DNA of 64,000 nt from contig NZ_FZOC01000008.1 of the NCBI RefSeq assembly GCF_900188225.1, forward strand, positions 1 to 64,000. The letters are read 5' to 3'. This document shows, piece by piece, positions 51,639 to 60,509 of the stretch. Source of the DNA: Humidesulfovibrio mexicanus (lineage in GTDB: Bacteria > Desulfobacterota > Desulfovibrionia > Desulfovibrionales > Desulfovibrionaceae). The translations under genes and the position numbers were made by a program. The notes under the pieces are model-generated. The model did not search any database. It saw only the letters and a list, made by a program, of their open reading frames with translations, and had not been told where the DNA came from. Every line of letters begins with the position of its first letter. Positions within the stretch are counted from its first letter, which is position 1.

Positions 51639-53765
51639 TCATTTCCTCCTGAAGCGCAAGATGACCGCCGCGCCATCATAGACCTTGGGAAGGTCCAACT
51701 CGGAGAGGTCCGCAAGCATGACGGCGCCACCTTGCGACTCCATGACCAAACGGGCGTAATACAATCCCAGTCCCATACCGCCCGCCCGGGTCGAGACAAA
51801 AGGCTTCACGGCATCTTCGAAATCGATTTCAAATCCGGGCCCCGTATCGATGACGGCGAGGCATGGTCCCTCCTCAGCCCAATCAGGCAGGGTCCTGATG
51901 GCTATGGCCATCTGCCGTTTCTGGCTGTCCAGTTCGCGTCGCTTCTTGCACCAGTGGATTGCATTGTCCACGAGGTTGATGATTGCCCCAAGGTAGAGGT
52001 TGTCCGCACCAGACACCTCAAAGTCCACATCCTCGCCGGTCAGGACAGGACAACTGAACGTGATTTCATGAAGACTGAATCTCCTCTCCGTGAGGAATTT
52101 GACATGGGCCAGGATATCGCTCACCTTCACTCGGCGCTGTTTGTTCTTTTTCAGCAGGGGAGCGAAACCTTCGAGCAACTGGACCAAGTGCCTCGCGTGC
52201 TGCGCGATGCGCTCCTCGGAGAGCCTGTTCCGGATGGCGGCGTCCAAGTCACGGACCTCGCGTTCGACCTCATGGAAGATGACGACGATGTTCATGCCAG
52301 CGGCACCGGCTGACATGGCAACTTCGCGGAGGCTGTCGTACTCCTTTTCAATGACATCGAGTTTGGGGCCGAGCTCATTCTCTAGATGATGCTTCTTCAG
52401 GGTCTTACGTAGGGCGCTCACGGTCTGCTCGAACCGCTCCGTCCCTGTCGTCAAGGCGGACGCCTCCCCCTTGATGGCTCGATCCAGACTCTCGCGATCC
52501 TCTCGGCGCGTACGGTCCAAAAATTCGACGACGTTCTGCATGACAGAGCGGAACCGCAAGAAGCAGTCGTTTTCGTCAAAACCTTCCCGATTTGTCTTTT
52601 CGTGCAATTCCGATGTGCTGGAGTGGCGGATATGCACTGCGGCAATGACGGAATTGGTCCCCATTTTCAACGCGGGGCGGTTGATGCGTCTTGCGTTGAG
52701 GCCGAGCCAGTCATCGTCGGGCTCCCCGTAGTTGTAGACTCGGATCCCGTCCCGGTATACCCGGACTCCGGTTTGCTCGTTGAGGAACTGCTTAACTTGA
52801 TTTGTGTTCCCTGTCAGATTGAGAACCTTGGAGCGGCGGTCATAGACATGGAACTGCCCCTTAATCGGGCCGATTCCCTTGAGATACTCGGAGTCCAGGT
52901 GAACCTTTTTTCGGTCCCACGAGGGATCGTCTTCTGACATTTCGAGACGCTCACCTGGAGCGCTGGAAGCTTCCTTCGGTTTGAGACTCTTGAAGCGGTG
53001 AGGAGGGTTGAAGCGATAATTCCATGTGAAACCGCGTTCATCAATGCCAAATGAGAACTCCCACACGGCCTGGGCAAGGATGTCCTCTGGTTCAAAAAGT
53101 TCTTCCAGCCATTCCTCGTAGCCAGGGACTTTGAACTGGACGGCAAAGCTGTCCGGCGCATGGAACGGACTTGTCAACGATGTGAGCATCCGCTTGAGGG
53201 CGCGGACTTCACCGCGTGTCCATTCTGCCCGGAGGAGCTTCAGAATGCGTATCCGGGTCCCAATCTCGTTCCCCATGAATAGCTCGGGCTCATCCCTTTG
53301 CAGGATGTCGATCCCAACCTTGTCAATGTAGTCGTGGTCGTCAATCAATTTGGCCCAGTCGATGCGCATGTGGTATTCCGGCTGGCCCTTTGCTCGGGTG
53401 GTGAGAATCAGCCGATCCCCCAACTTGCAGGCGGCCAAACGGCCAACGCCTTTTTCACCAAGGGGCACCCGCTTGAACCTGCTGCTCCAGGCGCTCCTGT
53501 TGTCCCCTCGCTTTGCATCCGTGCCAATCTCCAGCCACCCATTGCGTAGCTGATCGAGAGTCATGCCGCAGCCATTGTCCGCCACCGTGATGGATGACTT
53601 TTCACTTTCCATCTTCAGCGTAACTGTCACCCTTGTCGCGTCGGCATCATAGGCGTTTTTGACGAGCTCAAAGACCGCCAACCGATCATTGCCGATGAGC
53701 TGATCGCCGAGCAGGCGCAGGATATGGGCTCTCGCCTTGAAGTGGGCGCTGTGAGTATGTGCCAT
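51639..53765 (-). CDS. Double GHKL ATPase, MORC/paraMORC-like with a histidine-kinase-like C-terminus
   Basis: The 708-residue protein has two ATP-binding GHKL modules. The N-terminal one has ELVKNAYDADAT, VADNGCGM and LGEKGVGRLA, as in Hsp90/MutL/MORC ATPases. The C-terminal one has INLVDNAIHW, DTGPGF and GGMGLGLYYARLV, as in sensor kinases. No transmembrane segment or clear phospho-acceptor His box is visible. ATG 53765 follows CAGGAAGG. It heads a four-gene operon with receiver, Vsr and methyltransferase. Related ATPases occur in bacterial restriction-modification operons. Confidence 0.85.
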   Translation of the reverse strand: MAHTHSAHFKARAHILRLLGDQLIGNDRLAVFELVKNAYDADATRVTVTLKMESEKSSITVADNGCGMTLDQLRNGWLEIGTDAKRGDNRSAWSSRFKRVPLGEKGVGRLAACKLGDRLILTTRAKGQPEYHMRIDWAKLIDDHDYIDKVGIDILQRDEPELFMGNEIGTRIRILKLLRAEWTRGEVRALKRMLTSLTSPFHAPDSFAVQFKVPGYEEWLEELFEPEDILAQAVWEFSFGIDERGFTWNYRFNPPHRFKSLKPKEASSAPGERLEMSEDDPSWDRKKVHLDSEYLKGIGPIKGQFHVYDRRSKVLNLTGNTNQVKQFLNEQTGVRVYRDGIRVYNYGEPDDDWLGLNARRINRPALKMGTNSVIAAVHIRHSSTSELHEKTNREGFDENDCFLRFRSVMQNVVEFLDRTRREDRESLDRAIKGEASALTTGTERFEQTVSALRKTLKKHHLENELGPKLDVIEKEYDSLREVAMSAGAAGMNIVVIFHEVEREVRDLDAAIRNRLSEERIAQHARHLVQLLEGFAPLLKKNKQRRVKVSDILAHVKFLTERRFSLHEITFSCPVLTGEDVDFEVSGADNLYLGAIINLVDNAIHWCKKRRELDSQKRQMAIAIRTLPDWAEEGPCLAVIDTGPGFEIDFEDAVKPFVSTRAGGMGLGLYYARLVMESQGGAVMLADLSELDLPKVYDGAAVILRFRRK

Positions 53766-54022
53766 CGTCAACCCTTCCTGCTGTTTTGCCACACGCGAGT
53801 ATTCGCATGCCCGGGAAGACCCTCAACAGGGACTCGAACCGCTTCACCGGTCTCCGGCCATGGGCAGTTCGGTCCCGCTCATCGCTTCGCCAGATCACTG
53901 TTACAGAAAATACCTACATGACTATCTGCCAAGAATCCATACGTGACAGGACGTCTGGCCAGGAGGCGATTATTGCCTGCCAAAGGGTAGACACCGTCCA
54001 TGGTGAGCGTTGGGAGAGAAAG

Positions 54023-54498
54023 ATGAAGGCGATGAAGCGCTGGTTGCCTTTTGCGTTCTTGGGGGTAACCCTGCTGGTCAAAACGCTTGTCCACTCATGG
54101 CTCTGGCCCACAACAGGTTGGCCACCGGATGCCGCCCGCTAACTCCCGAAGCCGCTAGAAACATTTTCCTTTCTGTCTGTCCAGTATGTCTTTGTCTGTT
54201 TTGGCTGCTCTGGCGGAAGGTGGATCAAAGTGGAGCGCGGATTTTAATCCTGAAACGACGCGCAGGAACTGCTGCCCTTGTAGTGACAGTCCTGCTGTGG
54301 CTCTTTCTTGTGATGCAGTGGTTTCAGGCCGCTTGGGTGGCTGGGGCGCCAACGAAATTCTCCATGTATCGGGTCGTGCGGAGCTTCAAAATGTGTTTGC
54401 CCGCATACGTCTGTCTCCTCGTGGGCGGTCTGTTGTCCCCCTGGCTCAAAGGCGTTCGCATGCCTTCTCGTTTGAACGACCAAGGAGAACAATCATAA
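54023..54498 (+). pseudogene. Frameshifted small membrane protein
   Basis: ATG 54023 follows GGGAGAGAAAG and encodes a first hydrophobic segment (LPFAFLGVTLLVKTLVHSWL) up to a stop at 54140-54142. Three more hydrophobic segments (NIFLSVCPVCLCLFWLLW, AALVVTVLLWLFLVMQW, MCLPAYVCLLVGGLL) continue in the -1 frame to 54498. One frameshift would join them into a four-segment protein. It may be a decayed gene or two overlapping genes. No slippery heptamer was found. The rest of the 53766-54875 gap holds a stem-loop and a recombinase fragment. Confidence 0.45.
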
Positions 54499-54538
54499 CG
54501 AGGGCCCCCTTCCGCTCTATGGGAGCTTCCCACTGCCC

Positions 54539-54579
54539 AGATGAAGGGTTTGCCTCCGCAAAGGCAAGCCCCTTCATCT
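54539..54579. terminator. Stem-loop after the membrane pseudogene
   Basis: AGATGAAGGG-TTGCCT pairs with AGGCAA-CCCTTCATCT, with small bulges. Only a short T run follows (CTTTCCC), so it is a weak terminator or another RNA hairpin. Confidence 0.5.
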
Positions 54580-54604
54580 TTCCCGTGTCGATTCCTCACG
54601 CCAC

Positions 54605-54748
54605 CTACACCGGTCTGACCAACCGCAACGGTGCGTCCATCGCCTCCCCGAGCTTCGGCAGCAGCGCGGCCGCCTTCTCCGTCTCCGAAGCATGCGGCTC
54701 GTAGTAGTTCTTGATGATCATCCGCGGGCTGGTGCCGACTAGGTGCGC
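54605..54748 (-). pseudogene. 3' fragment resembling a tyrosine recombinase
   Basis: The last 46 codons of a minus-strand frame read HLVGTSPRMIIKNYYEPHAS and onward. This is like the C-terminal part of phage-type integrases around the catalytic Tyr. The frame upstream has no family likeness. It would be the remnant of an integrase at the right border of the accessory region. Confidence 0.4.
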
Positions 54749-54875
54749 TTGGCGACGCGGCTCCCTCGCACACCCCTTGGTTGACTCCCTCTCGCCGAAG
54801 TGCCAGATTAGAAGACAATAATGGTCGGGTAGTTGCGAATCGTTCTGCGGAGCTGGGGTTGCGACCAGGGGAGCC

Positions 54876-55856
54876 ATGATGTGGGCGACGCTTGAGCCTT
54901 TCCACAACCGTCTTGCGCGGCTTGCCCTCGTCATCCTGTGCCTTCTGGCGGTCCACGGGTGCGATGGGGGCGGCGCGGCCAAGACCGTCGACTTCTCCCG
55001 CACCGTGCAGGTCGACCGGCCCAGCGAGGACCAGCGCGGCGGCCGCAAGCTCCGGATGGCCGTGGCCGCCATGATCTCGCCCAAGGACACCTTTGACCTG
55101 TACCGCCAGCTCTTGACGTACATCAGCCGCAGGATGGACGTGGAGCTGGAGTTCGTGCAGCGCAAAACCTACGCCGAGATCAGCGAACTGCTCCGGCAAG
55201 GCTTGGTGGACGTGGCCTTTGTGTGCTCCGGCCCCTACGCCACGGGCAAGCAGAAATACGGCCTGGAGCTCCTGGCCACGCCGGAGATTCGCGGCAGCCA
55301 CTTCTACCAGGCCTACCTCATCGTCGGCAAGGACAGCCCCTGCAAGGAGCTGCGCGACCTCAAGGGCAAGACCTTCGCCTTCACCGACCCGGACTCCAAC
55401 ACCGGGCGGCTCGTACCGCTGCACTGGCTCGCCACCCTGGGCGAGCGGCCGGACAGCTTCTTCTCCAAGACGATCTACACCTACAGCCACGACAACTCGA
55501 TCCTCGCCGTGTCGCGCGGGTTGGTGGACGGCGCGGCCGTGGACGGCCTGATCTGGGAGTTCTACGCTAGGCGCAATCCCGAGTTCACCGCGCAGACCAG
55601 GGTCATCCTGAAGTCCGAGCCCTTCGGCATCCCGCCGGTGGTCGTGTCCGAGCATCTGGACCGCGGGAGCAAGGAACGCATCCAGGAGGTGCTCTTCCAC
55701 ATGCACGAGGACGCGGAGGGCAAGAAGATCCTCGGCGACCTGTCCATCGACCGCTTCATCGCGCCCAGCGACGAATGGTACGCGTCCATAAGAAACCTGG
55801 AGCGCACGATGCTCTCCGCCACGCAGGACAAGGGCCATGGCGGCGCGAAGCCTTAA
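54876..55856 (+). CDS. PhnD-like periplasmic binding lipoprotein
   Basis: The 326-residue protein has a lipoprotein signal peptide with cysteine 29 in LLAVHGC. A substrate-binding domain of the PhnD/phosphonate-phosphite type follows (MISPKDTFDLYRQLLTY, DVAFVCSGPY, TFAFTDPDSNTGRLV). Such proteins deliver ligand information to regulators for phosphite, arsenic oxyanions or other anions. It overlaps the sigma-54 activator gene by 20 bases, so it is probably the sensor partner rather than a transporter component; no ABC permease or ATPase is near. The ligand is not known. Confidence 0.85.
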   Translation: MMWATLEPFHNRLARLALVILCLLAVHGCDGGGAAKTVDFSRTVQVDRPSEDQRGGRKLRMAVAAMISPKDTFDLYRQLLTYISRRMDVELEFVQRKTYAEISELLRQGLVDVAFVCSGPYATGKQKYGLELLATPEIRGSHFYQAYLIVGKDSPCKELRDLKGKTFAFTDPDSNTGRLVPLHWLATLGERPDSFFSKTIYTYSHDNSILAVSRGLVDGAAVDGLIWEFYARRNPEFTAQTRVILKSEPFGIPPVVVSEHLDRGSKERIQEVLFHMHEDAEGKKILGDLSIDRFIAPSDEWYASIRNLERTMLSATQDKGHGGAKP

Positions 55857-58026
55857 GCGCACGCTGCTCGCGGCGGTGGCGGCGCTGGTCATGGCCAGCA
55901 GCCTGCTCACCACGCTTTTGGCCACGCGCTACTACGTGAACAGCCTTCAGGAAACCCTCGCGGCGCAGGCGGAGAACCTGGCCCACGGCCTTTCCCTGCA
56001 GCTCACCGACCTGATCCTGGTCAACGACCTGGCCGGGGTGCAGAAGACGCTCACTCGCCAGCTCGGCAGCAACCCGGACCTGAGCTACGCCTTCGTGGTG
56101 CGCGACGGCCAGATCATCGCCCACACCTTCGACCGGGGCATTCCCGTGGCGCTCATCGACGCCAACGCGCCCACGCAGGACGGCCGCGCGCACGCCCAGG
56201 ACATCCGCGCCGTCGGCGGCGGGCGCTACATCGACTTCGCCTGGCCGATCCTCGAAGGCAAGGCCGGGGTGCTCCGGCTGGGCATCTCCGAGGGCCAGCG
56301 CGACGCCAGGGTCCGGCACCTCTGGCTCCAGATAGGGCTCATCTCCCTGTGCATCCTCGCCGCGGCGCTGGCCGGCGGCCTGCTGTTCATCCGACGCATC
56401 ACGCGGCCCATCGCGGAGCTGGTGCAGGCCACCCAGGCCGTGGACCAGAACAACCTGAACGTGCGCGTCAACGTCCAGGGCCAGGCCGAGGTCGCCGCAC
56501 TGGCGGAGTCCTTCAATCACATGACCGGGCGCATCCAGGACTACATGCGCCGGCTGGAGGAGCAGACCGCGGCGCTGGAGCTCTCCCACCGCCAGATGCG
56601 CACCTCCTGCGAGATCGTGAAGGGGGCCGCGGCCCTGGAGGATTTGCGCGCCATCGGCCTGTACCTCCTGGAGCGCTCGCGGGAGATCGTCCGCTGCCGA
56701 CAGATGGTGCTCCTGGTCTTCAACTCCGCGCGCGACGGCCTCTTCCGCATCGAGGACGGCGAGGTGCGGCTGGTGGGCGACCGGGAGCTGGCCAGCCGCG
56801 CGGCGGCGGCCCTGGAGGGCGTCGAGGGCATGACCATGTCCGAGGACAGCGTGTTCCGCCCGCCGCTGGTGCCCGAGGAGTTCATGCAGGCGGCGCGCCA
56901 GGCCGTGCTGCCCCTGCACCACGAGAGCAGCCTGTGCGGGGCCATGGTCATCGCCTGCCAGCAGGGCTGTTCGTGCACTGCCGAGGAGATGGCCGTGCTC
57001 GACCTGATCATGACCCAGGCCGCGGGCAGCATCCGGCGCACCGTGCTGCACCAGGACGCCATGGGCGAGCTGCGCCAGCGGCTCGATTCCACGGCCGAAT
57101 TCGCCGGCATGATCGGCCGCGATCCGAAGATGCAGCTCATCTACGGCCTGATCCGCGACGTGGCCCCCACCGACGCCACGGTGCTCATCCAGGGCGAGAG
57201 CGGCACGGGCAAGGAGCTCGTGGCCAAGGCCATCCACCAGCAGAGCCCGCGCAGCGGCAAGCCCTTCGTGGTCATCAACTGCTCGGCCTATCCGGCGGCG
57301 CTTTTGGAGAGCGAGCTCTTCGGCCATGAGAAGGGCGCCTTCACCGGGGCGGAACGCCAGAAGCCCGGCCGTTTCGAGCAGGCCGACGGCGGCACCGTGT
57401 TCCTTGACGAGATCGGCGAAATACCGCCCACGGCCCAGGTGAAGCTCCTGCGCGTGCTCCAGACGCGCACCTTCGAACGGCTGGGCGGCGAGCGCACGCT
57501 CAGCGTGGACGTGCGCATCCTGGCCGCCACCAACCGCGATCTGCTGGCGGAGGTGCGCGAGAAGCGCTTCCGCGAGGACCTGTACTACCGCCTGGACGTC
57601 ATCCCCATCCACATGCCTCCCCTGCGCGAGCGCGGCAACGACATCGCGCTTTTGGCGCGGCACTTCCTGCGCCGCTTCTCCGCCGAGCAGGGCCGGGTCA
57701 TGGACGAGATCGCGCCCAAGGCCATGCGCCTGCTCCTGGACTACGCTTGGCCGGGCAACGTGCGCGAACTGGAAAACGTGCTGGAGCAGGCCACTATCCT
57801 GGCGCGCGGCGGCGTGCTCGCCCCCTCCGACCTGCCGACCCGCTTCCGCGAGCCCCAGGCCGCGCCGGAGCGCAGCATGCACGGACACGAGAAGCGCCTG
57901 CTTGTGGAGACGCTCGAGGAGTGCGGCTGGAACAAGAAGCTGGCCGCCAAGCGCCTGGGCATCGGCCGGAGCACGCTCTACGCCAAGATGAAGAAGCACG
58001 GCATCAAGGACTCCAGCGTCCAGTAG
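55837..58026 (+). CDS. Membrane-bound sigma-54-dependent transcriptional activator
   Basis: The 729-residue one-component regulator has a transmembrane segment at about 10-30, a periplasmic domain, and a second segment near 160-185. A HAMP region, a GAF-like domain (about 260-410), an AAA+ sigma-54 interaction domain and a Fis-type helix-turn-helix (about 690-725) follow. The AAA+ domain has GESGTGKE near 452, GAFTGA near 500 and the usual GNVREL. GAFTGA shows that it can contact sigma-54. It should read the PhnD-like partner in the periplasm and activate the operon at 58400, whose promoter has two dyads. Confidence 0.9.
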   Translation: MAARSLKRTLLAAVAALVMASSLLTTLLATRYYVNSLQETLAAQAENLAHGLSLQLTDLILVNDLAGVQKTLTRQLGSNPDLSYAFVVRDGQIIAHTFDRGIPVALIDANAPTQDGRAHAQDIRAVGGGRYIDFAWPILEGKAGVLRLGISEGQRDARVRHLWLQIGLISLCILAAALAGGLLFIRRITRPIAELVQATQAVDQNNLNVRVNVQGQAEVAALAESFNHMTGRIQDYMRRLEEQTAALELSHRQMRTSCEIVKGAAALEDLRAIGLYLLERSREIVRCRQMVLLVFNSARDGLFRIEDGEVRLVGDRELASRAAAALEGVEGMTMSEDSVFRPPLVPEEFMQAARQAVLPLHHESSLCGAMVIACQQGCSCTAEEMAVLDLIMTQAAGSIRRTVLHQDAMGELRQRLDSTAEFAGMIGRDPKMQLIYGLIRDVAPTDATVLIQGESGTGKELVAKAIHQQSPRSGKPFVVINCSAYPAALLESELFGHEKGAFTGAERQKPGRFEQADGGTVFLDEIGEIPPTAQVKLLRVLQTRTFERLGGERTLSVDVRILAATNRDLLAEVREKRFREDLYYRLDVIPIHMPPLRERGNDIALLARHFLRRFSAEQGRVMDEIAPKAMRLLLDYAWPGNVRELENVLEQATILARGGVLAPSDLPTRFREPQAAPERSMHGHEKRLLVETLEECGWNKKLAAKRLGIGRSTLYAKMKKHGIKDSSVQ

Positions 58027-58113
58027 CCGCGCCCCCGCCTCCGCGAAAATCCGCTTTTTTTTGCCCGTGCCCGGACGGCAGGCCCTGCCGCGGGCGCTGG
58101 AGACGCCGGAACG

Positions 58114-58130
58114 TGTCCGCTTTTTGGACA
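58114..58130 (+). promoter_or_regulatory. Upstream activator dyad 1
   Basis: TGTCC-N7-GGACA, a perfect 5-bp dyad. A second copy lies at 58180-58196, 66 bases away centre to centre. Likely binding site of the sigma-54 activator encoded just upstream. Confidence 0.6.
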
Positions 58131-58179
58131 CAAAGTAACCACTGCGTTTTCAGTATGTTATATTAAAACCGCACGGGAA

Positions 58180-58196
58180 TGTCTGAAATAGGGACA
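58180..58196 (+). promoter_or_regulatory. Upstream activator dyad 2
   Basis: TGTCT-N7-GGACA, like dyad 1 but with one mismatch. It lies about 107 bases upstream of the GG of the sigma-54 promoter. Confidence 0.55.
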
Positions 58197-58302
58197 CACG
58201 CGGACAGGCAAACGCGTGCCACTGTTCCCCCGCGCCGCGCACGGCCACAAGACATACCAATATTTCGATATGTTACGCACTCGCCACGCGGCGTTGCCCC
58301 AC

Positions 58303-58316
58303 GGCATGGACGTTGC
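58303..58316 (+). promoter_or_regulatory. Sigma-54 promoter (-24/-12)
   Basis: GGCATGGACGTTGC fits GG-N10-GC and the consensus TGGCAC-N5-TTGC well. Transcription would begin near 58328, about 70 bases before the Fe-S subunit gene. The gap 58027-58399 holds this promoter and the two dyads. Confidence 0.7.
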
Positions 58317-58399
58317 TCAGGCCCAAGACAAGGGCCCGGCCGGGTGGGCGAAACCCCGGCGCAACGCGTGGAGCAACGGCCATCAACCGTGGAGTGGAT

Positions 58400-59299
58400 A
58401 TGAACGACATGCAGAGGCGAGACATCTTGAAGGCCGGGGCCGTGCTCGGCGGGGCGGTCGCCCTGGGCAAGCTGGCCGCCGGTTCGGCCGTCCTGGCCGG
58501 GGAAACAGAGGCCAAGGCCGGGGCGCCGGCGGTGCTGGAGCGCGTGAAGCCCGCGCCCGGCGAGGACGTGCACATCCGCATGCAGCGCGAGCTGGTGCGC
58601 GCCATGAAGAAACCCCTGGCCGAACGGCGCTGGGGCATGGTCATCGACACGCGCAAATGCGTGGGCTGCCATTCCTGCACCGTGGGCTGCGTCATGGAGA
58701 ATAAGCTGCCGCCCGGCGTCGTGTACCGCCCGGTCATCGACATGGAGAGCGGCGCCTACCCCAACGTCGGGCGCAAGTTCCTGCCGCGGCCCTGCATGCA
58801 GTGCGAAAATCCGCCCTGCGTGCCGGTCTGCCCGGTCAAGGCCACCTGGAAGCGCGCCGACGGCATCATCGTCATCGACTACGACGCCTGCATCGGCTGC
58901 CGCTACTGCATCACGGCCTGCCCCTACCAGGCGCGCACCTACGACTTCGGCCAGAACTTCAGCCAGAACGCCGCCAGCGGCAAGGACGGCGGCTTGGCGC
59001 TCGACACCGGCCGCAAGTACGAGAAGGAGCCGTCCTTCGAGTACGGCTCGACCTGGACCAGGGGCGAGGGCCTGCTCCCCAAGAGCCCGGTGGGCAACGC
59101 CCGCAAGTGCACGTTCTGCGCGCATCGGCTGGAGCACTACCAGCTGCCCATGTGCGTGAGCACGTGCATCGGCCGGTCCACCTTCTTCGGGGATATGAAC
59201 GACCCGAAGTCGCTGGTCGCGGGCCTTGTCGCCCGCAACAACGCCGTCCTGCTCAAGGGTGAGCTCGGCACCGCCCCCAAGGTCTTCTACCTGGTCTAA
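58400..59299 (+). CDS. Four-cluster ferredoxin-type electron-transfer subunit (TtrB/PsrB-like)
   Basis: The 299-residue iron-sulfur subunit should pass electrons between the membrane subunit and the molybdenum subunit. A twin-arginine-like start ([10 protein letters not shown]) suggests export. Four clusters are indicated by [11 protein letters not shown] (87-97), [13 protein letters not shown] (132-144), [11 protein letters not shown] (164-174) and CTFC with CVSTC further on. GTGGAGTGG precedes ATG 58400. It is the first gene behind the sigma-54 promoter. The gene order B-C-A is that of tetrathionate reductase. Confidence 0.9.
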   Translation: MNDMQRRDILKAGAVLGGAVALGKLAAGSAVLAGETEAKAGAPAVLERVKPAPGEDVHIRMQRELVRAMKKPLAERRWGMVIDTRKCVGCHSCTVGCVMENKLPPGVVYRPVIDMESGAYPNVGRKFLPRPCMQCENPPCVPVCPVKATWKRADGIIVIDYDACIGCRYCITACPYQARTYDFGQNFSQNAASGKDGGLALDTGRKYEKEPSFEYGSTWTRGEGLLPKSPVGNARKCTFCAHRLEHYQLPMCVSTCIGRSTFFGDMNDPKSLVAGLVARNNAVLLKGELGTAPKVFYLV

Positions 59300-59309
59300 G
59301 GAGGTCAGA

Positions 59310-60509
59310 ATGAACGCCTCGTTCCTTGAAAATCTGCGACACGGCGACCGGGCGCGGCTGCTGAAAGGGCTGTGGCTCCTGGCCTTGGCCGTCGGCGCGC
59401 TGGGGCTGTTCCAGCGGCTATTCTACGGCGACCAGGCCGCCGGCTTCGGCAGCTACGTGCCCTGGGGGCTCTGGGTGGCCGCGTACACCTACTTCAGCGG
59501 CCTGGCCGCCGGGGCGTTCCTGCTCGCGGCGGGCATCAGGGTCTTCAACATCCGCGCCCTCGAACCCATCGCCAAGCTGTGCCTGTTTGCATCCTTCATC
59601 ACTCTGGCCCTGGGGCTCATCACCATCGGCCTGGACCTGGGGCACATGGAGCGGGCGTTGCTGGTCCTCCTGCGGCCGCAGTTCCATTCCATGATGGCCT
59701 GGATGGTCTGGCTGTACACCGCCTACCTGATCCTGCTCGTACTCCTGCTGCGCCGCAGCCTGCGGCCCGGCCCGGCGGGTAGCGATGACGCCGGCAAGAC
59801 GCCCGGCCTCATGCTCGCCGGCATCCCGCTGGTCATAGGCTTCGCTGGCGGCGTGGGCGCGCTCTTCGGCACCGTGGCGGCGCGCGAATACTGGCATTCC
59901 TCGCTGTTCCCGGTCTTCTTCCTGGCGGGAGCGCTGACCTCCGGCGCGGCGCTCGTGACCGCCCTGACGGCCTGGCTCTGGCCCGGCCGCGACGAGGCCT
60001 GGAAGGAGATGGTCCAACTGCTCGGTCGCATCGTCCTGGGCCTCGTGCTGCTGGAGTGCGTGCTGGAGTTCGCCGAGTTCACCATCCCAGCCTGGTACGG
60101 CGTGGGCTCCGGCTTCGAGCTGGTGTGGTACGTGCTGTTCGGGCCGTACTGGTATGTGTTCTGGATCTTCCACCTAGGCCTCGGCGTGGCCGTGCCCCTG
60201 TACCTGCTGGCCAGGCGGCCCGAGCCCAAGGACGTCGGCTTGGCCGCGGCGCTGGTGACCGTGATGTTCTTCGCCGTGCGCCTGAACCTCGTTATCCCCG
60301 GGCTCATCGTGCCCGAGCTGCGCGGCCTGGAGCAGGCCTACACCGACCCGGTGGGCGGCAAGCTCTCCTTCGCCTATTTGCCGAGCCTGTTCGAGTGGCA
60401 GATCCTCATCGGCGTCGTCGCCGTGGGCGTCGCCCTGTGGCTTGCGGGGACCAAGCGCTTCCCGAATGTCTTTCCCAGTCCCTCCCAATCCAGCGAGGTG
60501 AAGTCATGA
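59310..60509 (+). CDS. NrfD/PsrC-family membrane subunit (TtrC-like)
   Basis: The 399-residue protein has roughly nine to ten hydrophobic segments and matches the NrfD/PsrC family that exchanges electrons with the quinone pool. Starting marks are GSYVPWGLWVAAYTYFSGLAAG in the first segments and FHSMMAWMVWLYTAY in the middle. AAGGAGGTC precedes ATG 59310, 10 bases after the upstream stop. It overlaps the catalytic subunit gene by 4 bases. In this complex it anchors the B and A subunits at the periplasmic side. Confidence 0.9.
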   Translation: MNASFLENLRHGDRARLLKGLWLLALAVGALGLFQRLFYGDQAAGFGSYVPWGLWVAAYTYFSGLAAGAFLLAAGIRVFNIRALEPIAKLCLFASFITLALGLITIGLDLGHMERALLVLLRPQFHSMMAWMVWLYTAYLILLVLLLRRSLRPGPAGSDDAGKTPGLMLAGIPLVIGFAGGVGALFGTVAAREYWHSSLFPVFFLAGALTSGAALVTALTAWLWPGRDEAWKEMVQLLGRIVLGLVLLECVLEFAEFTIPAWYGVGSGFELVWYVLFGPYWYVFWIFHLGLGVAVPLYLLARRPEPKDVGLAAALVTVMFFAVRLNLVIPGLIVPELRGLEQAYTDPVGGKLSFAYLPSLFEWQILIGVVAVGVALWLAGTKRFPNVFPSPSQSSEVKS

